From Letharia columbiana (lineage: Eukaryota; Ascomycota; Lecanoromycetes; Lecanorales; Parmeliaceae): a stretch of 64,000 bases of DNA. The position numbers were made by a program, and so were the translations under genes. Each line of letters begins with the position of its first letter. Position 1 is the stretch's first letter. Below, piece by piece: positions 46,989 through 58,307 of the stretch. The stretch lies in contig NW_023501062.1 of assembly GCF_014066305.1 (NCBI RefSeq), positions 238,501 through 302,500 on the forward strand, given 5' to 3'. The notes beneath the pieces were generated by a model. The model worked only from the letters and a program-made list of their open reading frames with translations. It was not told where the DNA came from and made no database searches.

Positions 46989-48962
46989 ATGACTGGAAAG
47001 ATGTCCTATCCGTCTTTTCTCACTCTGCGCAGCCTGAGGCATATGCCCCTTTCGCGTCAATGCGCTCGACCACTTCCGGTTGGAGGCAGGCGTAATCTAC
47101 ACACCTCGCCAAAGTCCTTCTCCAACGAGGTGGAGAAAACATTTCGAGGTCAACTATACGAGAGCACGGCACGAAGGATCCAAGCTCAGCGTGAAGCAGA
47201 AGCTCGCTTTGCGTCCATGAGTCCTACTAGCGATTTCGCCCGCCAATCCGCCTTCACCTTTGGTACGCACGTCTCAGCAGCGGGACTCTTCACAGCTGAC
47301 TCCTGCAGCAATCGTCTTCTCATGCGCCCTAGCTTACTGGCTTGGAACCATGAAACCGGACAAAGTATCGCCATTGTCCACTGCACCTCTATCATCTATG
47401 GAGCCGAAAGGACCGAAGCACAATACTTCGCCTACAAATATTGAAGCTTGCTGGACTGATATGGTATCAATTGTTGGCAAAGAGCATGTATCTACAGAAG
47501 AGGGCGATCTGCAATCCCACTCGGGATCTGATTGGTCTTCGTACACTACCAAGGACAGTGAGCGACCTTTCATGATTGTGTACCCCTCAACAACGGAAGA
47601 GGTCAGCGAGATCATGAAAGTGTGCCATAAGCGAAAAATCCCTGTAACGGGCTATTCTGGCGGCACAAGCTTGGAAGGCCATTTTTCGGCCACCAGGGGT
47701 GGCATCTGTGTGGACTTCTCTAGGATGGACAAGATCCTCAAATTGCATAAAGAGGATTTAGATGTCATCGTTCAGCCAGCACTGGGTTGGGAGCTCCTCA
47801 ATGAGGAGTTGGGGAAAGAGGGCCTATTCTTTCCCCCTGATCCCGGACCAGGCGCAATGATTGGCGGCATGGTCGGCACAGGATGCTCGGGTACTAATGC
47901 ATATCGGTACGGTACCATGCGGGACTGGGTGCTTAGTCTGACTGTGGTCTTGGCCGATGGGACTGTCATAAAAACACGGCAACGACCGCGCAAGAGTAGC
48001 GCTGGATACGATCTTACACGGATGTTTATTGGAAGCGAAGGCACTCTGGGTCTTGTCACTGAAGCTACTCTAAAAGTCACTGTGAAGCCGAAGCACGAAA
48101 GCGTCGCGGTGACTAGCTTTGGGACTATTCGGGAGGCAGCCGAATGTGTGTCACGGGTCGTTGGTGAAGGGGTGCCGATTGCGGCAGTCGAGATTCTGGA
48201 CGATGTCCAGATGCGTTGTATTAACGAGAGTGGCTCCACCAGCAGGGCATGGAAGGAAGTACCGACGTTGTTTTTCAAATTCTCGGGCACACAGTCGGCA
48301 GTGAAGGAGTCGATTGGATTAGTGCAAAATTTGGCAAAGAGCAAAGGTAGTAAGAGCTTCGATTTCGCCAAAGACGCGGATGAAGCTGCAGAGCTTTGGA
48401 GTGCAAGGAAAGAGGCTCTTTGGAGTGTAATGGCGAAAAGAAGAGACGAAAGCGATCATGTTTGGACAACTGACGTCGCGGTTCCTATCAGCAGATTGCC
48501 TGATATCATAGAGGAGACAAAAGAAGATATGGCTAGCAGTGGCTTGTTGGCGGCCATGGTTGGACATGTGGGTGATGGCAATTTCCATGGTGAGCTGGCA
48601 TGAATCCGATTGAAGAAGACCGAGGCTGATCCTTCTTAGCCATCCTCCTCTTCAACGACAAAGAACGAAAAACAGCCGAAGAGGTCGTTCACAGGATGGT
48701 CAAGCGTGCGGTTGAGATGGAGGGCACCGTGACCGGCGAGCACGGGGTAGGCTTGATCAAGCGTGATTACTTGGCCCATGAGATGGGAGAGACCACGGTC
48801 GATGCAATGAGAAAGGTGAACCTCAGCATACTGCATTCAGCCAATACAGCTGACTCTTTCATGTTCTAGTTGAAACAAGCCTTTGACCCATTATGCTTGT
48901 TGAATTGCGACAAGATAGTTCGCGTTCAGAAAGCCAAAGCTGGTGAAGTGCAGCCTTGGTGA
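46989..48962 (+). CDS. DLD1: Mitochondrial D-lactate dehydrogenase (cytochrome c)
   Basis: Exons 46,989-47,262, 47,309-48,589, 48,640-48,815 and 48,870-48,962 give 607 residues. The enzyme oxidises D-lactate to pyruvate with FAD and passes electrons to cytochrome c at the inner membrane. Visible: a basic presequence (LRSLRHMPLSRQCARPL, RRNLHTS), a single membrane span (AIVFSCALAYWLG) completed across intron 1, FAD-binding type 4 domain with PVTGYSGGTSLEGH and GGMVGTGCSGTNAYRYG, FIGSEGTLGL, and the C-terminal domain with HVGDGNFHAILLF and GEHGVGLIKRDYL. For intron 1 the TGCAG end at 47,308 was chosen, because the nearer CACAG breaks frame. An upstream in-frame ATG at 46,839 is less likely. Confidence 0.93.
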
Positions 48963-49675
48963 TGAACGACTAGCAGTGGTCCATGAACCAGCAGCGAAGG
49001 TTTGCGCAGGCCTTCATGCAACAGAAGCTGTAACCACGAGGAAAGACTCGGACCGTGCGACGTCAAGAATACCAACCCATTGACTTCAGCTTCACGCCGA
49101 TCATTGCCTGCAACACGATTGTAGCAGCGGCCGAAGATGATTTAGGAAGCGTATGGCCCGCACCGCTGGGTAGTCAAAGAGATCTGAGAGAAAAGACTAA
49201 GGAGAGGACGGGGAACATCCAGTAGCTTGGGCGGTCCGAATGTAGAATTTGAAATGAAGACATCGTTTGTAGCTTCAAAAACATCATGAAAGTGCCTTCA
49301 GCAGGCAGAATTCCGTTGACAACTTGCCCTTTCGCCTACGTGCAGTAGTGGCCGCTCGAAATTCCGACAGAATACGGTACATAGAGACGGCCGATTGTCA
49401 GAGATGGATTATTCAGGACCAGAAGGAACAGCTGCGTACGCCTCGTTTGATGCTGTCTTGGCCGATGGAAGCGGCTTTTTCCGTGGCATAGTTCTCCACA
49501 AGTTGCTTGTTTCGATGGCTCGATGGTGGAACAAGGCGCGTTGTTTCTCCCTCATCGTACCAAAATAGCCGACCACTCACATGCCGTCCGCTCAGACCTC
49601 CGCAAATGCCTGTGTGTTTGCCGTTGGTAAGGCGAATCGCTTCCACTCCACCGTCATGGTAAATAATAATGTTGG

Positions 49676-49762
49676 TGTTGGTGGCTCTTTACTATTGTTG
49701 TTGTTGTTTTTGTTTTTGTTGTGATTGTTGTTATTGTTGTTGTCATTGTCGTTGTTGTTACC
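49676..49762. repeat. GTT-type trinucleotide repeat
   Basis: Imperfect (TTG)n with TTTTTG interruptions; reads as poly-Asn on the minus strand. Confidence 0.85.
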
Positions 49763-49852
49763 CCTTCTGAAGACTAACGGAGCCTCAGCCGAGCATGTGT
49801 GGACAAAGCTTCGGCCCCCCACGATTCCAAGCATGCGGGCTCGATGGAGAAG

Positions 49853-49962
49853 GTGTGTGGGTGCAGGTGGGTGGGTGCAGGTGGGTGGTTGAAGATGGGT
49901 GGGTGAAGATGGGTGGGTGAAGACGGGTGGGTGAAGATGAGTGGGGAAGATGGGTGGAGAAG
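49853..49962. repeat. G-rich minisatellite, GGTGGGTGAAGAT-type unit
   Basis: Two related unit types, GGTGGGTGCA (two or more copies) then GGTGGGTGAAGAT (about five copies), with many closely spaced GGG runs on the plus strand. Quadruplex formation is possible. Confidence 0.85.
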
Positions 49963-50369
49963 ATGCCGACTGCTTTTCAACGTTATTCGGTAGATACCGT
50001 AGATTTGCTTTGCTTAACAGACCTGCATGGGAGAATATCCCTGTCCTGGCAGATCAAAACTTCCCGCTCATAGCGAGCTGCTTGGTGGCTGACAATCAAT
50101 GCAAGTCATCATTAGGTACCTCGTAGTCAATTCTGCCGGCCGCTAATCTTATGGTGCGATTAGCTTGTGGTATGAATTTATCCGGTATCGTGATTCGTGA
50201 ATTCTGTAAGGGCGGGAGTTGCCTTTCGGTTGGTGTGATTCCATGGATGATGGTGGTGTCGATGCATGGTGGGGCTACGGGTAGACTAGTAAGGTGGGGT
50301 GATTGTTGGGTGATGTGGTGGGATGGGGAAAATAAATGCGTCTGTGCTTTCTCTTGGAGTATGGAACAA

Positions 50370-50484
50370 TAATCATCATAATCATAATCATAATAATAAC
50401 AATCATAATCATAATAATAATAATCATAATCATAATCAAAATCAAAATCAAAATCAAAATCATATTCTTAATCATAATAATAAT
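50370..50484. repeat. AATCAT / AAAATC / AAT microsatellite
   Basis: Compound array of AATCAT, AATAAT and AAAATC units of about 115 bp. Confidence 0.9.
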
Positions 50485-51507
50485 ACTGACTCGAAATGCG
50501 GACTGGTGGTGAGGCCGATGAATTCTCCGAGAGCATGTCGTGTCGATGGAAGGCGGAGTAAAAGGACGAGGAATCTTTTAGATCCACGTTAGGGCGAACA
50601 CACTGTTTGGTTGACTCGGTACTCTACAGATGTAGAAAACAGATCCACGCCCCCATGGATAAATCTTCGATGTCTATCGAACTTCCATGACAATACATAT
50701 ACTTTATGCAGCCACCAATCAAGGCGCTCAAGCCACCAATCAATCTCCCTTCTCGAAATCGAACCGAAAACGAACATGATTCGAAGAGGCAAACGTGCAC
50801 GGTCTGTGATGATGATGATGAAGAATGGACCATGATATCGCTATCACATGCCTGGGAGCATACTTTCATGGATCTCGGTTGGGAACGGGAAAATAGATAG
50901 ATAGAAATTATGTAGCAAAGTCAAAAGCTCGTGATCGAACAACCAGCAATCGAATAAGTGAGGTTCATCACTTCATTGATAGAGCTGTTTTGTCACCGGT
51001 CAGAGTGCATGACTACCCACCGTACCTGCCCACGGAGGGGAGACATGCATCAGCTCGAGTTGGGCGATCCTATGCCTCAAGTACTCTCTTGGCTGCATGA
51101 GGTACCTGCGACTGAGTGCGGGAGAAAAGACCGCCGAAGGTAGACAAGGATGCGATGCCTAGGCAGTTTCCCCGCCCGCGAAATCCTGAGACGGAGTTTG
51201 CTTGACAACGAATCAACAAGGTTCGATGAAGTACTGCAGGTAGGTAGCAGTCATATGATGATGATGATGGAATAAAAATGGTCTATGTATTATTATTATT
51301 ATCACGGTAAAATCCTAGCTCATCATCTGCCGGCTTTTGTTGCAAGCCGAGAAAACCAAAAGACTTTTGCAGAACCAGGACGCCAACGCTAGACACAGGC
51401 TGTCGGGTAGTAGCTCGTACAAATGGTGTTTGGTGTTGATACAAACGCTAAGAAAGGAAACTTCCAATCTTCAATCCTGCGACCGTGCACTCCCAGCCCT
51501 CGTCTCT

Positions 51508-53100
51508 CTAAACAGTTGTACACCGTAGGAAGTTGGGCTGATATTCGCATTTCTCATTTGGGTAAGAGGATGTCTCGAGGATAGAGAAGGTATTGCCGGC
51601 CTCCTGTTGCTTTCGATTGACCCGTATCATGCGGGAGCCGTCGTCGTCGTCTGCTCCATCGCGGGTACCCCACGCGGTCTGTATGAAGATTGTCAGTGAG
51701 GCAATGGACGGAGGCGTCACCGACCGTTGGAGACATCACCGGCAGCGCCAAGAGAACCGGCGGATTGACTTACGACATTAAGAGATATCATGGCCTTAGC
51801 CTTGATTAGCCCGTGTAAATAACCAAAAATAATTGACACGGGCAATAAGAGAAAGTCAACCGGATGGCGGATGTAATGGCCCAGCAGTTTGAGAAATTTG
51901 CTCATCAACATCCAGCTCAGGAGCGTGACGAGGCCCAGCATCCTTGCGTCGTAACTCCAAGCTGAAGTGCTTGTGTGATAGAGATACAGAAGCAGGCAAT
52001 CCCAGACAAAGGCCCACTGCAACAGTGTCGTTTGATAGACGGCGTACGTGCTCCATGGCTGCTTTCTACTTTCGACGTTAGCTTCCGATGAGCATGGACC
52101 ACCAGTCGGGCCCTGGCTTCTGGGGATCGGCCGCTAACCTCCAAACATGTCTGTCACAGAACATGCTCGTAATATTACTCCGCCAATTGCTCCGAGACCA
52201 CCGCAAGCACTGTTTCACAAAGTTGGGATTGTCTTCAAGCGTAGTCAAAATTTCCGCTTCTTTGTGATACTGGTAGCCTATCTTCTTGTCATGGGAAACC
52301 AGCCATCTTGTAATAAAATTGTCGTCGTCTGCATTCAACTGGTATCTCCCAAGCCACACTTCTTGGGTGAAACCTTCGATGAAAGCCTTATCCTTGAGTA
52401 TGTTGCTTCGGTATGCCACCGTCCGTCCAGAAAGACACGGCAGGCCTCCGTCCATGTACATACATGATGCACAATCGAAATTCCTCCTTTCCAGATACAA
52501 GGCATTCAAGTAGCCGTAAACCCTTTGCTGGAGAGTTGGAGCTTCCGCACGCCGGAGCCTCTGATTTGTGCCAACGCCACCATAGGATTCGTCTTCCAGC
52601 GGTGCCAACATCCAGGGCAGCAATTTCGGCGGCCAGAGAACGTCGTCGTCTGCAAAAACTGTAATGTCGGTTCTAATATCGGGCAAAGCATGAACCATCT
52701 GTCGGCGCTTATTGGGATACGACACACTGCGTATTCTCACTTTAGAGGTGCACATGTGCTTGATCATTAGTTCTGCCCGAGTCAAATGCGCGTCGATGGT
52801 CACCAGGATGATTTCAAAGGGCTCGGTTGCGAGGATGCTGCGAATAGTCTCCCACAATACCTCGCCGTCCCCTTCTATTGAAGGAATGACGACAGTGACA
52901 TCTTGTGATGTCAATCGTGGGATGTCCGGTATGGGTATTGGTCGAAGCCTGCTGAAGGCAAAAAGATTCACGACTAGGCGAAGATATCGATATAGGCTAC
53001 ATCCGATACAGTCAGCATCGTATGGGGCGATCCGAAGGGACGTGGAAGGGGCCCGTCAGACATACAACAGTGACACGAAGAGATTGAAAGCTGAAAACAT
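51508..53100 (-). CDS. Cps1-like membrane glycosyltransferase, GT2
   Basis: Four exons (53,100-53,066; 52,996-52,139; 52,065-51,774; 51,678-51,508) give 451 residues. Splicing restores FLYRYLRLVVNLFAF, HVWRKQPWSTYAVYQ and MISLNVTAWGTR, all in phase. It is a processive GT2 of the fungal Cps1 / hyaluronan-synthase-like type, expected at the plasma membrane making a polysaccharide from UDP-sugars. Visible: TVVIPSIEGDGEVLWETI, DxD-type VFADDDVLWPP, acceptor-site LNADDDNFITRWL, the QCLRWSRSNWRSN (QxxRW) motif, then several membrane helices. One membrane segment precedes the catalytic domain. The tail after TAWGTR is acidic then polar. The product polymer is unknown; Cps1 is linked to cell-wall integrity in other fungi. 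Confidence 0.9.
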
Positions 53101-54733
53101 GACGGTTTCAAAGGAGAATTAGCAACGACCGTGATGCTGTAGAGAATGCACCGACCCTTGTTGCAAGGGAGACAAGTGAAAAGAGACATGAGGTGGGAAT
53201 GAAGCGAGAATGGAGGCATGCGATATAATGGAATTTGTTGAAAGTTTTGCTTTTGCATGCATGTACACTAGTCAACCGCGTAGCAGAGTGGCTTGATGTA
53301 GGGTCAGAGGAGTAGCGCAAATGAAATGGGGTTGGGAGAAAGGCAAGTAACTTGGTACCACCCATAAATGGAGAGGTGCATGACACTATGAATGGGACCA
53401 TTCCGGCTTGTTCAAGGTCAGAGTCTGTTGCATAATCATACGATCGCCAGTCCCGCACTCACCGTTGAGAAAAGAAGGGCAGAGCACATACATAATTCTG
53501 CATGAGCGGGAGAAAGTGGGTTTTGTGAAAAGGGCAAAGTTAAGCAGCTTAAAAGCAGCTTAAGCCAGGTTTTGGTTCGCCCAGACCAAGTGGCCCCTCT
53601 TAAATTTCTTAAAATCGAACCAACACTGCGAGCCGCAACCTGGTCCATTTTAGTCGCCGGGGTGGAGGATAACCCAAATCCACGTCCAACCCCGCGCGCG
53701 CACAATCTTTACCCGCCTGCCCCAAATTCTCTCGGACAAGACAGCTGGTCCAGGAGTCAAACAAGTCCACGAGTCATCGACATGGGCAATCATCACGTGC
53801 GTACTCTGATGCATTGCCCTTCCGGCCCGTGAAGATCTTTTTCAAAACGACTCGACTTTCCATTTTGTCCTCTGCACGGAAGACTCTGCATGGAAGACGA
53901 GCGAGGTGCCCTCCACGTTTCCACGGACCCACAACTCGTAAGCCGCCATCCAGAGTCACGCTAGATGCATCAACGGCTGACATAGCGACTCTTCAGTTAT
54001 ACGATAGGCCCACCTCGTTACGAGAAAAAAGGGGCCAGATGCCGCATAGCACGGCAAACTCTGTTTCATCTCTTCTCTCATCAACAATCAGACGATCGAT
54101 CACCACTGCGCTGGGGGTGAGACATGCAAATGGCGAAGATAGTGTAGGATTGACGCCTCAATGATAGGTACAGAGCTGGCATGAATCCCTAGTATTGGAG
54201 ATTTCATCGGCGATGCGTTCTTTATGCAGCCATAGGCCCGCTTCCATTCCTGTAAGTTGCGTAGCACTACAGTTCTGCCACCCGCGTGGCGCACCATGTG
54301 GATAACCTACCTTTCGTAGAACTGAGTTAGGAGAAGCGATTCTGGAGTTGCTGGCTGCTGAAAGCCCTTTTCTCCGATAGATCTCTCAACTCTGGCCGAA
54401 TGAGGTGTAGCAAAGTAGCGGGCTTTTTGTAATGCAGTCCTGTCTCCCGATCGGAGCTCGCTTCCAGAAGGCTCATGCAAAATGGTCTCCGTATTGTTGT
54501 TGAAACCCTGATCGACCGTTAACGCAGGTTTCCGGCTTCCCCCCGAAGCCGTAGTCCTGTGACGCGATAGAATGCATGTAGCCATGTACATTATGCACGA
54601 CGGATTAGATTGCGGCAGAGGGCCGTGTTGGCGTGCTCGGGAATAAGCATGAGTCCTCGATCTGCCAGTAGATTTTTAACAGTGAGTCTCAGCTCATGGT
54701 ATGCTGCGGAAGTCAAGGGGTACCTTTCGCTAA
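53101..54733. other. Intergenic, no gene recognised
   Basis: About 1.6 kb. Short ORFs on both strands without domain or codon signal. A small repeat of AAGCAGCTTA occurs at about 53,540-53,565. No tRNA seen. Confidence 0.5.
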
Positions 54734-56001
54734 TCATCTAGGTTGCCATAACCAATTCCGATTGTTGAAGGAAACATCGAAATCAACCCCCCCAAAGGTT
54801 CCCACAGCGCAGTATAGATCCAACTGGCCATTGAGCCCATCGACGCCAAGATCCTGGTCCTTGTCTAATTCTTCATGCAAGTCCCAGCTTTCGTTTCTCT
54901 GACCATTCCTTGTAAGAAATACCTCGACCTTGACCGTCGGTTCGCACTTCGGCTGAGCTTCGTAGCCTGGAACGCTAGCCGCAACTGAAAATGTCATACC
55001 CAGGCCAACCGTATCTCCTGTTTTGATCGGTGAAGTGAAATCTTTGCCCCCCCAGGTATTATTAATGTATCTCCGTCCGTCGTCGCCGTGCACGGCAAGA
55101 CTGCCACGCTCCCATCCAGGTAGACGCCAGGTAGGGTAGGGTATCGCGCAATAGCCGAGAGCAATGGAGCTCTCGTCTGCCCCTCGTCCAAGGCCTAGAG
55201 ATCGCACTTTGACTTCAAAGTAAATTGTTTTGGCGTTTCTCGTACGAAGAGGGGAGTCCGCGTAGGCGAAGTAAATAGGCGAAGATGTTAGGAGGCAGGA
55301 ATCCTTGCTTCCCGCTCGCGTAGAGCCTTTCCAAAACCCGGTATTCGGCATCAACAAATCGCCTTTGTATTCCGGAGGTTTCAGAAGCCGCACATCCCCT
55401 TTAAGGACTGCAACATGCTGAAGATGGGTGGGCTGATGCGGTCTTATCATCGGGTTTATTTTGCACCAATAATGTGCTCGATCTGCATCGGATAGATTGG
55501 CATTGCTTGAAGGGCTCTTTCTGTGGCCCAACACTGGCGGTGGTGGAAGGAGTGAGTTGTCAGGGACAACTGTCCAGTCACTGGGTTATAATTCCGCAGT
55601 CAGTATTGCTAATTTGAGGGGGCTATAGAGCTCTGGAACATATTTCGAGAATAAAAATTCCCAGGACTTGTCTCAAGAATCAATATTGGGTCTATAAGAG
55701 GGAATATGGACTCCAAAAATACGTACTGATATGGCGGAGGTTCCTCGTCGGTATTAGGCGGAGCCGAGGGAGTTTGGCTAAGTCTCTTCTGCCAGCCTGG
55801 TGGAGGGCCTGGGGGTGGAGCGTATTCGTTTCCTCCAGGTGATGTGCCGTGAGCCGAAGAATCGTGGAATTGATGTGATGGCGGTGGCCCTGGAGGTGCT
55901 TGATATGTCGGCTCGCGTACTGGTGGTGGTCCTGGAGGAGAGGGATAAGCCTCCTCATGTGCCGTCGAGTGGTCGCCCTTGAGAGGCTTGAAGAAACCCA
56001 T
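54734..56001 (-). CDS. SPRY-domain protein with Pro-rich N-terminus
   Basis: Exons 56,001-55,727 and 55,580-54,734 give 373 residues. The start MGFFKPLKG was chosen over an upstream ATG at 56,025. The N-terminus has repeated PPGPPP blocks (about residues 20-75), which could bind SH3, WW or profilin-type partners. The splice restores PPPYHDWTVVPDNSLLPPPP, typical of this fungal family. The C-terminal half is a SPRY/B30.2 fold (IYFEVKVRSLG, SSIALGYCAIPYP, LPGWERGSLAVHGDDGR, KTGDTVGLGM). SPRY domains bind protein partners; the pathway is unknown. The only intron is a 146-nt introner-like element homologous to the one in the Maf gene. Confidence 0.9.
55581..55726 (-). mobile_element. Introner-like intron, copy 2 (in SPRY gene)
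   Basis: This 146-nt intron opens with GTACGTAT and ends with ATACTGACTGCGG...ACCCAG. It shares with the Maf intron the ordered blocks TGGAGTCCA, CCTCTT, TTCTTGAGACA, ATGTTCCA, CTCTATA and ATACTGACT. It interrupts phase 2, so the insertion site is unrelated to that of copy 1. The host exons show no similarity, so only the intron is duplicated. Confidence 0.75.
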
Positions 56002-56493
56002 GATGGCTTGTCGGCTACAAAGCATGCAGGGTTGCGTTGATGTCGATAAAAGATCGAGAGCTTATAGCTGGGCAAGGGAATGTGAGATACTGGCTAAGTC
56101 AAGAGACATAAGAAGAGATGTCGTTGAATCAAAAGTGGAAGAAGGCTGTGTAGGAACGTAGGACGGTAGGAGCACACCGCCGGTTTGACGCGCAAAAAAA
56201 CGGGCCGTCACGAGAAGACCACCCTTGCAGGGATCAACCACCTACGCAGGGGTTTAAATACTGTACATACTGGTCTCTACTGGACTGTGTCAATTTGATT
56301 CGAGAAAATGTCTCGGACATTTTTGCGCTGCATTGATTGTTGAGTCATTGATCAGGTGCGAGCTCGCGGTAAATGATGCTTCATACTAAAGCATTTCATT
56401 ATCCCCTCTACAACAATCCCAGTAGCACCTAATCATGCAAAGACGATCCATGGTCAGGACTGTCTAGTTATGGCCCAGGCCTATAGCATAAGC
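56002..56493. other. Upstream region of the SPRY gene
   Basis: About 490 bp between two minus-strand genes; nothing recognised. Confidence 0.4.
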
Positions 56494-57723
56494 TTAGACG
56501 AGTAGCAAGCTCTCGCCGTTTGATAGTTCCACGAACGCAACTTCTCTCACATCTGATAGCTCGCTTTCGTCTGAAATCCTCCCTTTCGCTCTCCTCTCCT
56601 CCTCTATTGCTTCTTGCAAAGTCAGTACCGTTCGATACAAGAAAGGTGTAATCAAGCCAGATCCTTTCTTGATTTCGTCGTGCGTCGACACCCAATACTT
56701 AGCTTGACACATTCTCTGGGCCTGAAGCCCATTGTGAGCGCCAAGATTGAGCTGCTTGACGCTGATCTTGATATCGTGTAGGCCGTGGAGCAGCGCGAGA
56801 GTCTTTATAGCAGGAGTGGCCGAAGGTAAATGACTGAGGTCTTTTGCATGGATACCATGAGGTGTATATATAATTGCCTCCGCTGCCGTGGAAACTTCCG
56901 AAGGTCCCATGACGTCTATCGATTGCAAATCGAATGTCACTAATATGGCTGAGTGGTAGTACAACGCATCACTCTGAGTGACCATTCTCGAGATCCCTAG
57001 CCACTTGGGCAATGGGTTGATTGAAGTATTTCTCCAGTCGGAATCTGTTGCGGAAAAAGGTGGTGTTTCTTGGACCAGTCTGAAATGATCCCAGGATCGT
57101 ATCAAATCGGCCGCGGGCTTCGTTGCAAATACGGCCGTATCAGACTCGAGTTCAAGAAGCGTATTTTTATTACAGTGGTCTGTGAATTCATGAGATATGA
57201 CGACTGCATCAATGTACGACCGTTTCGAATCTTGGTCAAAACAGTCCTGAGTTCTTTCCCCTGAAATTAATGCACCGAGTTGCGCCATCCTCTCGATCTC
57301 CCTTAACAAGTCATTAAGCTCAGCCATAGTCTGTACACTTGATGCGACTGCATGCCATTGCTGACTGAACCAGTATGCGACATCAGACTGGCCACCAGTT
57401 AGCCATGGATCAAAAACGATATTCCATCGTGATCGTCCTGGAGGCCGTTCCGCATCTGAAGGATAGGGCAACTGCAGTAGCCATGATGTATCCGCATTGA
57501 GGTGGGTCAGTATTGGTCGGTGCGATAGCAATGCTCGTTGCACGGAGCCAATGAGCGTCTCGTGAAGCTGTAGAGAGGGAGCGTCCATCACCACGGCATT
57601 GACATCGACAACCCCGTCATGTACTGAGGATGGACGACCATGCTCACTTCTAAGGGTAGCAAGCTGCGGCAGTGTATGATTCGATGATTGCGGCAGCCAT
57701 ACAAAATATTCGTTCCTTGGCAC
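56494..57723 (-). CDS. Metallo-beta-lactamase-fold-like protein
   Basis: A single exon of 409 residues starting MPRNEYFVWLPQSS. The region NIVFDPWLTGG...WFSQQWHAV...AVVISHEFTDHCNKNTLLEL is like fungal members of the metallo-beta-lactamase superfamily. The usual HxHxDH metal motif is altered to HEFTDH, keeping the first His and the DH pair. Later AIIYTPHGIHAKDL and LNLGAHNG supply further possible ligands. Such proteins are hydrolases or oxidoreductases of unknown substrate; activity is not assured. It is divergent from the Ca2+/H+ exchanger. Confidence 0.75.
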   Translation of the reverse strand: MPRNEYFVWLPQSSNHTLPQLATLRSEHGRPSSVHDGVVDVNAVVMDAPSLQLHETLIGSVQRALLSHRPILTHLNADTSWLLQLPYPSDAERPPGRSRWNIVFDPWLTGGQSDVAYWFSQQWHAVASSVQTMAELNDLLREIERMAQLGALISGERTQDCFDQDSKRSYIDAVVISHEFTDHCNKNTLLELESDTAVFATKPAADLIRSWDHFRLVQETPPFSATDSDWRNTSINPLPKWLGISRMVTQSDALYYHSAILVTFDLQSIDVMGPSEVSTAAEAIIYTPHGIHAKDLSHLPSATPAIKTLALLHGLHDIKISVKQLNLGAHNGLQAQRMCQAKYWVSTHDEIKKGSGLITPFLYRTVLTLQEAIEEERRAKGRISDESELSDVREVAFVELSNGESLLLV

Positions 57724-58307
57724 TTGTAAGAATCTAAGGAATTGGCGCGAGTGACGATGATGATGATGATGATGATGGTGATGATGAGGATGACAATGAT
57801 AGTGGTTGTCTCCCTATATGTACTCGTATATCAAATTCCTTGAGTGATGTGAGATAAGGCGCCAAGTGTAAGGACCGCTTCTGTCTCGCCCACTCTGCCA
57901 TGAAATGCGAGGGCTGTGAAGACTTTTATAAGGTTAGCTGAGGAAGACAGTGTGTGTAAGGTAAGGACTAAAGGATAAAGACCGTTCGTATTCGCGAACC
58001 TTCACTTTTGTTCTAACTGGTTGCGTGATGCTGCTCCGGACCCTAGCACATGGTGCATGTGATGTACCTAAGGTAAATCAAGGTTGCAGTCTGCTCTAAA
58101 CCCCTTTGGTCTAGCGCGACTGTTCCCCCGGTCTGGACAGATACCGAACCACCGTCATTTATGTGTTTAGTGGTGTTTTAGTAATAATACGTCAACATGG
58201 ATAATATTTAATAATCCGAACATACGGTCGACCAAACGGTTGTGCTTGCCCATCTGCACACTATTCAACAACTTCTAGTCTCTACATCTTTCTTCCTTAT
58301 AACCCAG
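57724..58307. promoter_or_regulatory. Divergent promoter, MBL-like / Ca2+ exchanger
   Basis: 584 bp. Contains a (GAT)n run at about 57,757-57,795 and a TACCTAAGGTA palindrome near 58,064. No other element recognised. Confidence 0.45.

Larger units (their letters stand above)
48963..51507. other. Gene-poor, repeat-rich intergenic stretch
   Basis: About 2.5 kb without a credible gene. It holds several separate simple-sequence arrays, listed individually, plus (ATG)n near 51,256 and (ATT)n near 51,287. ORFs here are short or made by the repeats. Confidence 0.6.

Noticed and set aside
50461..50505. AATACTGACTC text resembling the introner 3' end
   Set aside because: Only about a dozen bases match, it sits beside a microsatellite, and none of the other introner blocks is present.
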